A stretch of 14,679 bases of DNA from Peptococcaceae bacterium (lineage in GTDB: Bacteria; Bacillota; Desulfitobacteriia; Desulfitobacteriales; Syntrophobotulaceae). Below the pieces are notes generated by a model. The model was not told where the DNA came from. It did no database searches and was given only the letters and a program-made list of their open reading frames with translations. The position numbers and the translations under genes are program-made. The stretch is from positions 1 to 14,679 of the forward strand of contig JAAYII010000254.1 in the NCBI GenBank assembly GCA_012523535.1. The letters are read 5' to 3'. Positions 1 through 8,541 of the stretch are shown piece after piece. The first letter of the stretch is position 1. Each line of letters opens with the position of its first letter.

Positions 1-1
1 A

Positions 2-1549
2 ATGGCGGCCAACCTGACTTCCAGGATTCTCGGTTTTGTTCGGGAATCTTTGATGGCAGGACTGTTTGGCAAGACCGGGGCAACCGACGCTTATAACACT
101 GCTTTTATACTTCCCGACCTGCTTTATTGGCTGTTGGTGGGAGGAGTATTAAGTGCGGCTTTTATTCCCGTGCTTTCGGAATATATTGCCAAGGGTAAGG
201 AAGATGAGGGTTGGAGAGTAGTAAGTTCGGTTACTAATCTAATCTTTCTTTTTTTGTGTCTGCTGGTTATCCTGGCGATGCTTTTAACCCCAAAATTTAT
301 TGCGCTTCAAGTACCGGGATTCAGCCCGGAAAACAAAGAGCTGGCTATCTACCTAACCCGCATCCTGTTATTACAGCCTGTAATCCTGGCTTTAAGCGGA
401 ATAACCATGGGCATACTTAATTCTTATAAAATATTTTGGCCTTCGGCTGTAGGAACCGTTTTGTATAACGCCAGTGTCATTTTCTTCGGAGCTTTATTGG
501 CCGATTCGGGAGAAGCCCGCAGTATTTCCGGGTTTGCTTTTGGGGTGGTTATCGGAGCGGCTCTCAATTTTTTGGTACAGGTTCCCGCCCTGCGCCGAGT
601 GGGGATTCGTTATTACCCCCTAATTGATTTTAAACATCCTGGGGTAAAAAAAATTGCGGCTCTTTCTTTACCGATTATTATCATGTATACCTTGAATCAG
701 TTCCAGGTGATCGTTAATTCCAATTTGGGTTCGGCTCTTGTGCCGGGAAGTTTGACTGCTATCTGGTATTCCTACAGACTTTTTCAACTGCCGGTCGGGA
801 TTTTTGCTTTGGCCATCGGGGTCGCTGTCTTCCCCACGCTGTCTGAACAAGCCGCCCTTAGGAAAGCCAAGGAATTCTTGGCGACCATATCCGGTGCTAT
901 TAGGCTTATTATCTACATCACCGTTCCGATTTCCGTCGGTATGATTGTTTTGCGCTTTCCTTTAGTGCGGGTGCTTTTTGAACATGGGGAATTTAGACCT
1001 GCGGATACTGTAGCTACAGCGGTTCCGTTGTTCTATTTTTGTATGGGTATAACCGCCCAAGCTATTATTCAAATCCTGCCCCGGGCTTTCTATGCTTTGC
1101 AAAATACCTGGGTGCCGGTTATTTTGGGAGTTATCGCCATGGCCGCCAGCATTGGCTGGATGTTTGTGTTAGTTGGGCCTTTGGCCCACGGCGGTCTGGC
1201 CTTGGCTGTGACTCTGGGGGCAATCATTCATATGTTCCTGCTGTTTTGGGTACTGCGTATCAAATTGGGAAGGATTGACGGCCGAAGGTTAATCGGGACG
1301 TTTTTTAAAACCCTGATTGCTTCGGCGGTTATGGGATTTGTGGTAATGCTGTGGGCAAGACTGATCACTCCTTGGCTCGGTGTTGGCAAACTGGCCTCAA
1401 TTGGGGTGCTGGTCAGCGGAACTTTAATAGGTTTGGCGATTTTTGTCTTGATTACCAGGAGTTTAAAAATGGAAGAATATACAATGGCTATGGCCATGAT
1501 AGGCAAGAAAACGTCGGGTTCAAAGAAGAAAAGAAGGGTAAGAATTTAA
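2..1549 (+). CDS. murJ: Lipid II flippase MurJ (MviN), 5'-truncated by window edge
   Basis: Polytopic membrane protein of the MOP/MVF superfamily. MurJ flips undecaprenyl-linked peptidoglycan precursor (lipid II) from the inner to the outer face of the cytoplasmic membrane. The visible 515 residues begin with the family's conserved first helix region (LTSRILGFVRESLMAGLFG), then GATDAYNTAFILPDLLYWLL and GGVLSAAFIPVLSEY, all hallmarks of MurJ. Repeated hydrophobic stretches run to about residue 490 and are followed by a very basic cytoplasmic tail (KKTSGSKKKRRVRI). The ATG at position 2 is probably internal: MurJ normally has roughly 10-20 residues before this motif and no ribosome binding site can be seen, so the true start lies upstream of the window. 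The stop is TAA at 1547-1549. A promoter follows immediately, so lepA is probably not wholly dependent on this transcript. Confidence 0.93.
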   Translation: MAANLTSRILGFVRESLMAGLFGKTGATDAYNTAFILPDLLYWLLVGGVLSAAFIPVLSEYIAKGKEDEGWRVVSSVTNLIFLFLCLLVILAMLLTPKFIALQVPGFSPENKELAIYLTRILLLQPVILALSGITMGILNSYKIFWPSAVGTVLYNASVIFFGALLADSGEARSISGFAFGVVIGAALNFLVQVPALRRVGIRYYPLIDFKHPGVKKIAALSLPIIIMYTLNQFQVIVNSNLGSALVPGSLTAIWYSYRLFQLPVGIFALAIGVAVFPTLSEQAALRKAKEFLATISGAIRLIIYITVPISVGMIVLRFPLVRVLFEHGEFRPADTVATAVPLFYFCMGITAQAIIQILPRAFYALQNTWVPVILGVIAMAASIGWMFVLVGPLAHGGLALAVTLGAIIHMFLLFWVLRIKLGRIDGRRLIGTFFKTLIASAVMGFVVMLWARLITPWLGVGKLASIGVLVSGTLIGLAIFVLITRSLKMEEYTMAMAMIGKKTSGSKKKRRVRI

Positions 1550-1576
1550 TCCGGTTAAAGGGCTTAGGACATAATA

Positions 1577-1606
1577 TTGCTTAGGAAAAACTTTCTTTGG
1601 TATAAT
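1577..1606 (+). promoter_or_regulatory. Candidate extended -10 sigma-A promoter for lepA-hemW
   Basis: A perfect TATAAT (1601-1606) is preceded by TGG (1598-1600), giving an extended -10 element. A weak -35 TTGCTT lies at 1577-1582 with an 18-bp spacer. A start near 1612 would give a leader of about 120 nt before the chosen lepA start. Motif reading only. Confidence 0.5.
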
Positions 1607-1636
1607 TAATGACTAGTTATAAGTTATAGTAATTCC

Positions 1637-1679
1637 GCTATAGCTGAGTTTGCTATAGCTAAGTTATTATGGCTGAATT
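1637..1679 (+). repeat. Three short tandem copies with GCTATAGC palindromes in the lepA leader
   Basis: GCTATAGCTGAGTT (1637-1650) and GCTATAGCTAAGTT (1652-1665) differ at one base and lie 15 bp apart. A degenerate third copy, ATTATGGCTGAATT, follows at 1666-1679. The first two each contain the self-complementary 8-mer GCTATAGC. Just upstream (1615-1629) AGTTATA is also repeated. The repeats sit between the candidate promoter and the lepA ribosome binding site, where a regulator could bind or the RNA could fold. Confidence 0.7.
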
Positions 1680-1733
1680 CTATTTAGGTACTTAATGTTG
1701 AATTGCATCGTTGTACCGGGGAGAGAAAGCTTA

Positions 1734-3539
1734 ATGGCTAAAGCATCATCAAAAATCAGGAATTTTTCTATCATTGCCCATATAGATCACGGCAAGTCAA
1801 CCCTTGCCGATCGGCTAATAGAATACACCGGAACCTTATCAACCAGGGAACTCAAAGAGCAGGTCCTGGATTCAATGGATTTGGAGAGGGAACGGGGTAT
1901 TACCATCAAGCTCCAGGCCGTTCGCCTGCTTTACCAAGCAAAGGACGGGGAGACTTATGAACTCAACTTAATTGATACTCCAGGGCATGTGGATTTTTCT
2001 TATGAAGTGTCCAGGAGTTTGGCAGCCTGCGAAGGAGCTTTGTTGGTAGTAGACGCCGTGCAGGGAATTGAGGCTCAAACTCTGGCTAATGTCTACTTGG
2101 CTTTGGAAAATGACTTGGAAATTATTCCGGTTATAAATAAGATTGATTTACCCAGCGCCGATCCCGAAAGGATAAAGCGGGAGATTGAAGAAGTTATCGG
2201 GCTTGATGCCAGCAATGCCATCCTGGCCTCAGCCAAATTGGGCCAGGGGGTGGAAGAAATTTTAGAGGCGATTGTTCAAAGAATACCACCACCTAAAGGG
2301 GACGATGAAAAACCGTTAAAAGCGTTGATCTTTGATTCCAAGTTTGATTCTTATAAAGGAGCTATTCCCTATATCCGGGTTTTTGACGGTAAAGTGAGCA
2401 AGGGGACCAATATAAAAATGATGTCCTCGGGCAAAGTTTTTGAAGTTACTGAAGTCGGAATTTTTACGCCGGCCATGAATATTGTTGAGGCGCTGCATGC
2501 GGGTGAAGTTGGTTATATTGCGGCCAGTATCAAAAATGTCAGCGATACCCGGGTGGGTGATACCATAACCGATGCTGACTGTCCGGCATCCGAGGCCTTG
2601 CCGGGTTATCGCAAAGCGGTTTCTATGGTGTTTTGTGGCCTTTATCCGGTGGAAACCTCCGATTATGATAAGCTCCGGGATGCTTTGGAAAAGCTGCAGC
2701 TTAACGATGCCAGTTTGATGTATGAAAAGGAAACTTCGGCAGCTTTGGGTTTTGGTTTCCGCTGCGGTTTTTTAGGACTTTTGCATATGGAGATTGTCCA
2801 GGAGAGGCTGGAAAGGGAATTCGGACTAAACATCATAACTACGGCTCCCAGTGTGGTATATAAGGTAAACACCGTAAATAACGAACAACTCTTAATCGAT
2901 AATCCGGCCCTGATGCCAGAGGAGGGACAAATTGCCTCCATTGAAGAGCCTGTGGTTAAGGCTACAATTTTTGTACCCTCCGAGTTCGTGGGAGCCATAA
3001 TGGAGCTTAACCGGGAGAAAAGAGGAACTTTTCTGACCATGGATTATATAACAACTTCCAGGGTAAGTTTGACTTATGAATTGCCTTTAAGTGAAATAAT
3101 CTATGATTATTTTGATCAGTTAAAATCCAGGACTAAAGGATATGCTTCTCTGGATTATGAATTAATCGGCTATAAAGAGGCCAAACTGGTGAAACTTGAT
3201 ATCTTGATTAATGGTGAAGTAGTGGATGCGCTTTCTTTTATTGTGCATAAGGACAGGGCTTATGCCCGCGGCCGCAAGCTGGTGGAAAAACTGCGTGGCC
3301 TTATCCCGCGCCAAATGTTTGAGGTGCCTATTCAAGCGGCAATTGGTTCCAGGGTTATTGCCAGGGAATCCATTCGCGCTCTGCGTAAGGATGTCTTAGC
3401 CAAGTGTTATGGCGGGGATATCACCCGTAAAAGAAAACTGCTGGAAAAACAAAAAGAGGGGAAAAAACGCTTGAAACAAGTAGGCAGCGTTGAAATTCCG
3501 CAAGAAGCGTTTATGGCCGTACTTAAAATGGATGATTAG
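1734..3539 (+). CDS. lepA: Elongation factor 4 (LepA), ribosome-dependent GTPase
   Basis: LepA/EF4 is a translational GTPase that acts on stalled or mistranslocated 70S ribosomes (back-translocation) and affects 30S assembly. With the start at 1734 the protein has 601 residues, the usual LepA length. GTPase motifs are complete: P-loop AHIDHGKST at 15-23, RERGIT at 52-57, DTPGH at 81-85, NKID at 135-138, SAK at 166-168. EF-G-like domains II, III and V follow, and the LepA-specific C-terminal domain ends with YGGDITRKRKLLEKQKEGKK, a family signature. I chose ATG 1734 (MAKASSKIRNF) because it matches the family N-terminus and has GGGGAG at 1718-1723. An in-frame ATG at 1695 would add 13 atypical residues. 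hemW begins 16 bp downstream, so the two are probably co-transcribed. Confidence 0.97.
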   Translation: MAKASSKIRNFSIIAHIDHGKSTLADRLIEYTGTLSTRELKEQVLDSMDLERERGITIKLQAVRLLYQAKDGETYELNLIDTPGHVDFSYEVSRSLAACEGALLVVDAVQGIEAQTLANVYLALENDLEIIPVINKIDLPSADPERIKREIEEVIGLDASNAILASAKLGQGVEEILEAIVQRIPPPKGDDEKPLKALIFDSKFDSYKGAIPYIRVFDGKVSKGTNIKMMSSGKVFEVTEVGIFTPAMNIVEALHAGEVGYIAASIKNVSDTRVGDTITDADCPASEALPGYRKAVSMVFCGLYPVETSDYDKLRDALEKLQLNDASLMYEKETSAALGFGFRCGFLGLLHMEIVQERLEREFGLNIITTAPSVVYKVNTVNNEQLLIDNPALMPEEGQIASIEEPVVKATIFVPSEFVGAIMELNREKRGTFLTMDYITTSRVSLTYELPLSEIIYDYFDQLKSRTKGYASLDYELIGYKEAKLVKLDILINGEVVDALSFIVHKDRAYARGRKLVEKLRGLIPRQMFEVPIQAAIGSRVIARESIRALRKDVLAKCYGGDITRKRKLLEKQKEGKKRLKQVGSVEIPQEAFMAVLKMDD

Positions 3540-3555
3540 CAGCCCGGAGGAATCC

Positions 3556-4692
3556 ATGCCTTCTTTATATGTGCATGTGCCGTTTTGCCGCCGAAAATGT
3601 AATTATTGTGCCTTTTTTTCCATACCTTATACCAAAGCGGAGGTTTCCTCCTATTTGCGAGGAATAAAGCGAGAGATAGGTTTGCGCCTGCAAGAAGCTG
3701 AGGGGGGGATCTCATCCCTTATCCTGGGGGGAGGTACGCCTACTGTTTTGAGCCGGGAAGAGCTTGAGTGCCTGTTGGATAGCCTCGAGCTTTTTGCTTT
3801 TCAAGCCGGAGCGGAGAAAACGGTTGAGGCCAATCCGGGGACTCTTGACTCCGGGAAATTGGATTTATTGTTGAGTTATGGCTTTAACAGAATTTCGTTG
3901 GGAATCCAAAGCTTTGACAACGATTTGCTGAAAAAAATCGGACGAATTCACTCCGCCCAAGATGTATATCACAGTATAAAGCTTATTCGCCAGGCCGGTT
4001 TTGAGAATATAAACTTGGATTTAATGTTTGGTCTTCCCGGCCAAACTATAAGTGCCTGGCAAGAAACGTTGCAGAGGGCTGTAGACCAGGAACCTGAACA
4101 TCTTTCACTCTATGCCTTGACTATTGAGGAGGGTACTCCCCTTGCCCGTTTAGCGGCGGAAGGGGAAGAAGGAATTGTTCCTGATGATGATTTACAGGCT
4201 GATATGTATGAGCTGGCAACCGATTATCTTCAAAAACAAGGATACTTGCATTATGAGATCTCCAATTTTGCCCGGCCCAGTTTTGAATGCCGGCATAATC
4301 TTTCTTACTGGCGAAGCGAAGAATATATGGGTTTAGGACCGGGGGCGGTTTCTTGCCTTAATGGGGTGAGATATAAGAATTGGGAGAATATTTTTAAATA
4401 TAGCAACATAACTCAAAAGGGCAGCAAACCTGTGGATCCCTTAGAAACGGAGATTTTGACTCCAAAACAGCTTATCTCTGAATATATTATGTTGGGTTTG
4501 AGGACGGCGGAGGGTATAGATCCGGAATTATTCGCCCGCAAATTCGGGAGGCAAATCCAGGATATTTATGGACAGTTATTGTTAAAATATATTAATAAAA
4601 AAATCATATATTTGGAAAAAGGCAGAATCAAACTTAATCCTTCCTATTATTTTGTGGCTAATTCCATAATTAGAGATTTTATTTTAGAATAG
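3556..4692 (+). CDS. hemW: HemW, radical SAM haem chaperone-like protein (HemN paralogue)
   Basis: Radical SAM protein of the HemN-like family, 378 residues. HemW proteins bind haem and are thought to deliver it to membrane targets; they are often misannotated as oxygen-independent coproporphyrinogen III oxidase. The cluster motif is CRRKCNYC (C11, C15, C18) followed by AF. True HemN has a further cysteine after the third one (CxxxCxxCxC), whereas phenylalanine there is typical of HemW. The SAM-contacting GGGTPT lies at 58-63, followed by RISLGIQSF and DLMFGLPGQT, with a HemN C-terminal domain at the end. The start at 3556 has GGAGG at 3546-3550, 5 nt upstream, and gives the canonical MPSLYVHVPFC N-terminus; the longer in-frame ATG at 3490 lies inside lepA. 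It sits between lepA and hrcA, as in many Firmicutes. Confidence 0.94.
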   Translation: MPSLYVHVPFCRRKCNYCAFFSIPYTKAEVSSYLRGIKREIGLRLQEAEGGISSLILGGGTPTVLSREELECLLDSLELFAFQAGAEKTVEANPGTLDSGKLDLLLSYGFNRISLGIQSFDNDLLKKIGRIHSAQDVYHSIKLIRQAGFENINLDLMFGLPGQTISAWQETLQRAVDQEPEHLSLYALTIEEGTPLARLAAEGEEGIVPDDDLQADMYELATDYLQKQGYLHYEISNFARPSFECRHNLSYWRSEEYMGLGPGAVSCLNGVRYKNWENIFKYSNITQKGSKPVDPLETEILTPKQLISEYIMLGLRTAEGIDPELFARKFGRQIQDIYGQLLLKYINKKIIYLEKGRIKLNPSYYFVANSIIRDFILE

Positions 4693-4722
4693 ACTTGATA
4701 AACAAAAACTTCCACTTTTCTC

Positions 4723-4751
4723 TTGACAACTTATTTTTAACGTGCTAATGT
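4723..4751 (+). promoter_or_regulatory. Promoter of the hrcA-grpE-dnaK-dnaJ operon
   Basis: A perfect -35 TTGACA (4723-4728) and a -10-like TAATGT (4746-4751) are separated by 17 bp. The -10 is preceded by TGC, giving extended -10 character. Transcription would start near 4757, placing the CIRCE operator at the very start of the transcript, as in other HrcA-controlled operons. Confidence 0.8.
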
Positions 4752-4763
4752 AAGGGCAGATGA

Positions 4764-4790
4764 TTAGCACTCACCTGGATAGAGTGCTAA
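4764..4790 (+). promoter_or_regulatory. CIRCE operator (HrcA binding site)
   Basis: TTAGCACTC, a 9-bp spacer, then GAGTGCTAA: a perfect match to the CIRCE consensus inverted repeat. HrcA dimers bind it to repress the operon, and GroEL availability is known to feed back on HrcA activity. It lies in the 5' leader, 25 bp before the hrcA start. A further GTGCTAAT at 4742-4749 overlaps the -10 region and is complementary to ATTAGCAC at 4763-4770. Confidence 0.97.
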
Positions 4791-4815
4791 CAATTAAAGC
4801 TGGAGGTGGCATACT

Positions 4816-5871
4816 ATGCAGATGGATGAGAGAAAACAAAAAATCTTAAAAGCCATTGTGCAGGATTATATAGCCACCGCTGAACCTGTTGGATCTAGGA
4901 CCATATCAAAAAAATTCGAGTTAGGGGTATCCCCGGCTACCATCCGCAATGAAATGGCCGACCTGGAAGAACTTGGGTTCATTGAACAGCCTCATACTTC
5001 TGCTGGCAGGGTTCCGTCCGATCTCGGTTATCGTTATTATGTGGAAAATTTAATGGATCCTTTTGATCTGGACGAAGAAAGAAAAAGGATGATCAATCAA
5101 GAACTGGCCAAAAGGTTGGATGAAATTCAAGAAGTAATTGAATATACCGGAAAGCTTGTATCACAAATTACAAATCTCACCAGTCTGGTCCTTAAGCCCC
5201 AAACCAGGGAATGCACTCTGAAGAAATTGTATTTTTTGCCTTATGAAGATGGAAAAGCCATTATGGTTACGGTTAAGGATAATGGAATGGTGGAGAACAG
5301 TATTGTCGATATAGGCACCGATACTACTCCGGAAGAACTTCAGATTTTAGCCAATATATATAATGAAAAGCTAAGCGGCAGTAAAGCTTCCGACTTGAAA
5401 AAAGGATTGCTGAATGAATTATATAGAGAACTTGCCAGGAAACGCAGGATAATTGATGGCATGTTGACTATTCTGGAGAGAATGTTTGATCAAAAAAGTG
5501 GAGACAATACGGAACGAGTATATCTCGACGGAACGCTCAATATGTTGAATCAGCCGGAATTCAAGGATATCAATAAAGTTAAAACTCTGTTCTCCATATT
5601 TGAAGAAAATCGGAAATTACAGGAGCTGTTAGCTCCTAAAGATAAAGGTGAAGGCTTAAACATTACTATCGGTTCTGAAAACCCGGATCTTGCCTTTAAA
5701 GATTGCAGCATAATTTCTGCTACTTACAATATTAATGGTAAGCAAATCGGTACGATTGGGGTTTTAGGCCCTACCAGGATGGACTATCGCAAGGCAATTT
5801 CTATTGTTGACTATATGACTAAGAGTTTGACTGATATGTTGACCAACAGGTATCGGAATCAGAAAACTTAG
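4816..5871 (+). CDS. hrcA: Heat-inducible transcription repressor HrcA
   Basis: HrcA represses class I heat-shock genes by binding CIRCE; the operator lies directly upstream, so the operon is autoregulated. The protein has 351 residues, normal for the family. Residues 1-75 form the winged-helix DNA-binding domain with the conserved VGSRTISKKF, SPATIRNEMADLEELGFIEQ and PHTSAGRVPS segments. The rest is the GAF-like dimerisation and sensor domain, including the late DCSIISATYNINGKQIGTIG segment and the final GPTRMDYRKAISIVDYMT. The start at 4816 has GGAGGTGG at 4802-4809. A second ATG two codons later (MDERKQKIL) is equally compatible with family alignments. grpE follows after a 17-bp gap. Confidence 0.97.
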   Translation: MQMDERKQKILKAIVQDYIATAEPVGSRTISKKFELGVSPATIRNEMADLEELGFIEQPHTSAGRVPSDLGYRYYVENLMDPFDLDEERKRMINQELAKRLDEIQEVIEYTGKLVSQITNLTSLVLKPQTRECTLKKLYFLPYEDGKAIMVTVKDNGMVENSIVDIGTDTTPEELQILANIYNEKLSGSKASDLKKGLLNELYRELARKRRIIDGMLTILERMFDQKSGDNTERVYLDGTLNMLNQPEFKDINKVKTLFSIFEENRKLQELLAPKDKGEGLNITIGSENPDLAFKDCSIISATYNINGKQIGTIGVLGPTRMDYRKAISIVDYMTKSLTDMLTNRYRNQKT

Positions 5872-5888
5872 GAAGGGAGCACAGGTCC

Positions 5889-6518
5889 GTGAGTGATAAT
5901 ACTAATTATTTGGAGGAAGAAAATTTGGAAGATAAAACGGTTGAAAGTACAACCGCGGATATATTAGAGGAAACAGTTGAAAACAGGCCAGAGCAAGTTG
6001 CAGAAAATGCCGAGCAAGAGAGTGAAACCTTCACTCCTGAAACTAAGCCTGATGATGATACGTCGGCTCTTAAAGCTGAGCTTTTGGAAGCAAAGACACA
6101 AGCTGAGGAGTATTTCAATTATTTGCAACGGTTAAAAGCGGAGTTTGATAACTTCAGAAAGAGAACAGTGAAGGAAAAAGAAGAGATTAGCAAATATGCT
6201 TCGGAGAGGATAATATCATCCTTGCTTCCGGTTTTGGATAATTTCGAGAGGGCTTTGGAATCCGCCAAAAAGAATAAGGACTTTGATTCTTTCTCGCAAG
6301 GAGTGGAAATGATTTTCCGCCAGTTTATGAAAATATTGGAGGAGGAAGGGTTGAGGCCTATTGAGGCTGTGGGCAAGCCGTTTGATCCTAACCTGCATGA
6401 AGCCATGTTCAGGGAAGAATCGGATCAGGAAGAGAATATTATTTTAGAGGAACTACAAAAGGGATATTACCTCAAAGATAAAGTAATAAGACCCAGCAGG
6501 GTTAAAGTATCCGGCTAG
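5889..6518 (+). CDS. grpE: GrpE, nucleotide exchange factor for DnaK (GTG start)
   Basis: GrpE is the dimeric factor that releases ADP from DnaK and often acts as the thermosensor of the Hsp70 cycle. The protein has 209 residues. Residues 1-65 are low-complexity and acidic, rich in Glu, Thr and Asp, as in many Firmicute GrpE proteins. A long coiled coil follows (about 60-125, including YFNYLQRLKAEFDNFRKRT), then the C-terminal beta domain with PFDPNLHEAM and the terminal signature KGYYLKDKVIRPSRVKVSG. Translation starts at GTG 5889; GGAAGGGAG lies at 5871-5879 and overlaps the last base of the hrcA stop. The non-ATG start may keep GrpE below DnaK levels (inference). Confidence 0.96.
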   Translation: MSDNTNYLEEENLEDKTVESTTADILEETVENRPEQVAENAEQESETFTPETKPDDDTSALKAELLEAKTQAEEYFNYLQRLKAEFDNFRKRTVKEKEEISKYASERIISSLLPVLDNFERALESAKKNKDFDSFSQGVEMIFRQFMKILEEEGLRPIEAVGKPFDPNLHEAMFREESDQEENIILEELQKGYYLKDKVIRPSRVKVSG

Positions 6519-6594
6519 TTGTAACTAATTTTTTTAATGGAATCAATTTCAGCAGTTAAGGTTATAGTTTAAATGCTAAGGAGGAAAATAAAAT

Positions 6595-8457
6595 ATGAGT
6601 GATAAAATTATCGGTATTGACTTGGGAACGACGAACTCGTGTGTAGCCGTAATTGAAGGTGGAGAGCCTGTTGTTATTCCTAACTCTGAAGGGGCAAGAG
6701 TTACACCCTCAGTTGTAGGTTTTTCCAAAAACGGGGAAAGGCTTGTAGGTCAGGTGGCAAAACGGCAGGCCGTTTCCAATCCCGAGAATACGGTTATATC
6801 GATTAAACGCCATATGGGTTCCGATTATAAAGTGAATTTGATGGGCAAAGATTATACCCCTCAGGAAATCTCGGCTATGATCCTGCAAAAATTGAAAGCC
6901 GATGCTGAAGCCTATCTTGGCACTACCGTAAAACGGGCGGTTATTACTGTTCCTGCCTATTTTACCGACGCTCAACGTCAAGCCACCAAAGATGCCGGTA
7001 CAATTGCCGGACTCGAAGTAATGAGGATTATTAATGAACCGACCGCTGCCGCACTGGCCTATGGTTTGGATAAGGAAAAGGACCAGACCGTTCTGGTATA
7101 TGATTTGGGCGGCGGTACTTTTGATGTTTCCATTTTGGAACTGAGCCAAGGCATGGTGGAAGTAAAAGCTACCAGCGGAAATAATCACCTTGGTGGCGAT
7201 GATTTTGACCAACGCCTTATTGATTATATTGTGGCTGAGTTTAAGAAAAGTCATGGAATAGATCTTTCTAAAGACAGAATGGCTCTTCAACGCCTGAAAG
7301 AAGCTGCGGAAAAGGCCAAAATAGAGCTTTCCGGCGTTACCCAAACCAATATTAACCTGCCTTTTATTACCATGTCTGCCGAAGGCCCGCTTCATTTGGA
7401 TATGAATATAACCAGGGCCAAATTTGAAGCGCTTATCAGCGACCTGATAGAAGCTACCATGGGCCCGACTCGTCAGGCTATGGAAGATGCCAAACTGACA
7501 TTTGATGATATAAATCAGATCATTCTGGTTGGAGGTTCCACACGTGTACCGGCTGTTCAGGAAGCTATTAGAAGAATCAGCGGCAAAGAACCTCACAAGG
7601 GAGTAAACCCGGACGAAGTAGTTGCCTTGGGTGCAGCTATCCAAGCAGGTGTAATTGCCGGCGAAATGAAAGATATAGTTCTGGTCGATGTTACACCGCT
7701 GTCCCTTGGAATCGAAACTTTAGGCGGAGTGTTTACCAGAATTATCGAACGCAATACCACTATTCCTACCACCAAATCGCAAATATTCTCCACTGCCGCG
7801 GACAACCAGACATCTGTGGACATTCACGTGCTTCAGGGAGAACGAGAAATGGCGGCCTATAACAAAACATTGGGTCGTTTCCAACTCACAGGAATTCCGC
7901 CTGCTCCTCGGGGTGTACCCCAGATTGAAGTTAAGTTCGACATTGATGTCAACGGTATAGTTCATGTTTCGGCCAGAGACTTGGCTACGGGCAACGAGCA
8001 GAAAGTAACGATCACCTCCTCCACCGGTCTGAGCAAAGAAGAAATTGAAAGAATGCGTAAAGATGCGGAAGCCCATGCCGAGCAGGATAGAAAACAAAGA
8101 GAACTGGTAGATGCCAAAAACCAGGCTGATTCTCTCGCCTATCAGGCTGAAAAGGCTTTGAAAGACTTTGAGGGCAAAGGCGATCCCGCTGAAATCGAGA
8201 GCATCAAGAAAGCGGTTGAAGAACTGAGAAGTGCTGCAACCGGCGATAATGTAGAAAATATTAAGGCTAAGTCTGAAGCTCTAACCAAAGTCTTCTATCC
8301 CTTCGTGGAAAAGATGTATCGGCAACAGGGAGGACCTAATACCGGTCAGGCAGGACCAAATCCCGGAGCAGGCTCCGGAACGCAGGATCAGGGGAAGACA
8401 AATCCTGATGATAATGTTGTCGATGCTGAATATACGGAAGTTGACAAGGATAAATAG
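6595..8457 (+). CDS. dnaK: Molecular chaperone DnaK (Hsp70)
   Basis: ATP-driven Hsp70 chaperone that binds exposed hydrophobic segments with DnaJ and GrpE as partners. The protein has 620 residues. The nucleotide-binding domain (about 1-360) shows IGIDLGTTNSCVAV, RRINEP-type MRIINEPTAAALAYG, VYDLGGGTFDVSIL and ILVGGSTRVPAVQ. The linker and substrate domain begin at VDVTPLSLGIETLGG. A helical lid and a Gly/Pro/Gln-rich tail end in the conserved DDNVVDAEYTEV motif. The stretch NPENTVISIKRHMGSDYKV lacks the extra segment present at this place in Gram-negative DnaK, a known Firmicute/Actinobacteria signature. The strong ribosome binding site AAGGAGG is at 6578-6584. A 76-bp gap after grpE shows no convincing promoter or terminator, so transcription from the CIRCE promoter is the simplest reading. 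Confidence 0.98.
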   Translation: MSDKIIGIDLGTTNSCVAVIEGGEPVVIPNSEGARVTPSVVGFSKNGERLVGQVAKRQAVSNPENTVISIKRHMGSDYKVNLMGKDYTPQEISAMILQKLKADAEAYLGTTVKRAVITVPAYFTDAQRQATKDAGTIAGLEVMRIINEPTAAALAYGLDKEKDQTVLVYDLGGGTFDVSILELSQGMVEVKATSGNNHLGGDDFDQRLIDYIVAEFKKSHGIDLSKDRMALQRLKEAAEKAKIELSGVTQTNINLPFITMSAEGPLHLDMNITRAKFEALISDLIEATMGPTRQAMEDAKLTFDDINQIILVGGSTRVPAVQEAIRRISGKEPHKGVNPDEVVALGAAIQAGVIAGEMKDIVLVDVTPLSLGIETLGGVFTRIIERNTTIPTTKSQIFSTAADNQTSVDIHVLQGEREMAAYNKTLGRFQLTGIPPAPRGVPQIEVKFDIDVNGIVHVSARDLATGNEQKVTITSSTGLSKEEIERMRKDAEAHAEQDRKQRELVDAKNQADSLAYQAEKALKDFEGKGDPAEIESIKKAVEELRSAATGDNVENIKAKSEALTKVFYPFVEKMYRQQGGPNTGQAGPNPGAGSGTQDQGKTNPDDNVVDAEYTEVDKDK

Positions 8458-8459
8458 GC

Positions 8460-8489
8460 TTAACATTAAGCCCGATAAAATAGTATAAT
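8460..8489 (+). promoter_or_regulatory. Candidate internal promoter upstream of dnaJ
   Basis: TTAACA (8460-8465, 5/6 to the -35 consensus) and a perfect TATAAT (8484-8489) with an 18-bp spacer lie just after the dnaK stop. A start near 8496 would give dnaJ its own structured leader of about 105 nt, independent of CIRCE. The region is AT-rich, so a chance match is possible. Confidence 0.45.
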
Positions 8490-8510
8490 ATTATATTGGA
8501 ATTGAGTTGG

Positions 8511-8534
8511 GGGCGCAAAGAAATCTTTGTGCCC
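8511..8534 (+). promoter_or_regulatory. RNA hairpin 1 in the dnaK-dnaJ intergenic region
   Basis: GGGCGCAAAG (8511-8520) pairs with CTTTGTGCCC (8525-8534) through an AAAT loop, forming ten pairs with one G-U. No T-run follows, so it is not a standard intrinsic terminator. It may be a processing or stability element, or part of a regulatory leader. Confidence 0.6.
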
Positions 8535-8541
8535 ACTTCGA

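Noticed and set aside
1695..1733. Upstream in-frame ATG for lepA
   Set aside because: It adds 13 residues not typical of LepA and lacks a good Shine-Dalgarno; ATG 1734 has GGGGAG and the family N-terminus.
3490..3555. Upstream in-frame ATG for hemW inside lepA
   Set aside because: ATG 3556 has GGAGG at ideal spacing and gives the canonical radical SAM N-terminus.
6709..7644. Long minus-strand open frame (311 codons) opposite dnaK
   Set aside because: It lies wholly inside a clearly functional dnaK, has no ribosome binding site or recognisable domain, and reflects dnaK codon bias.
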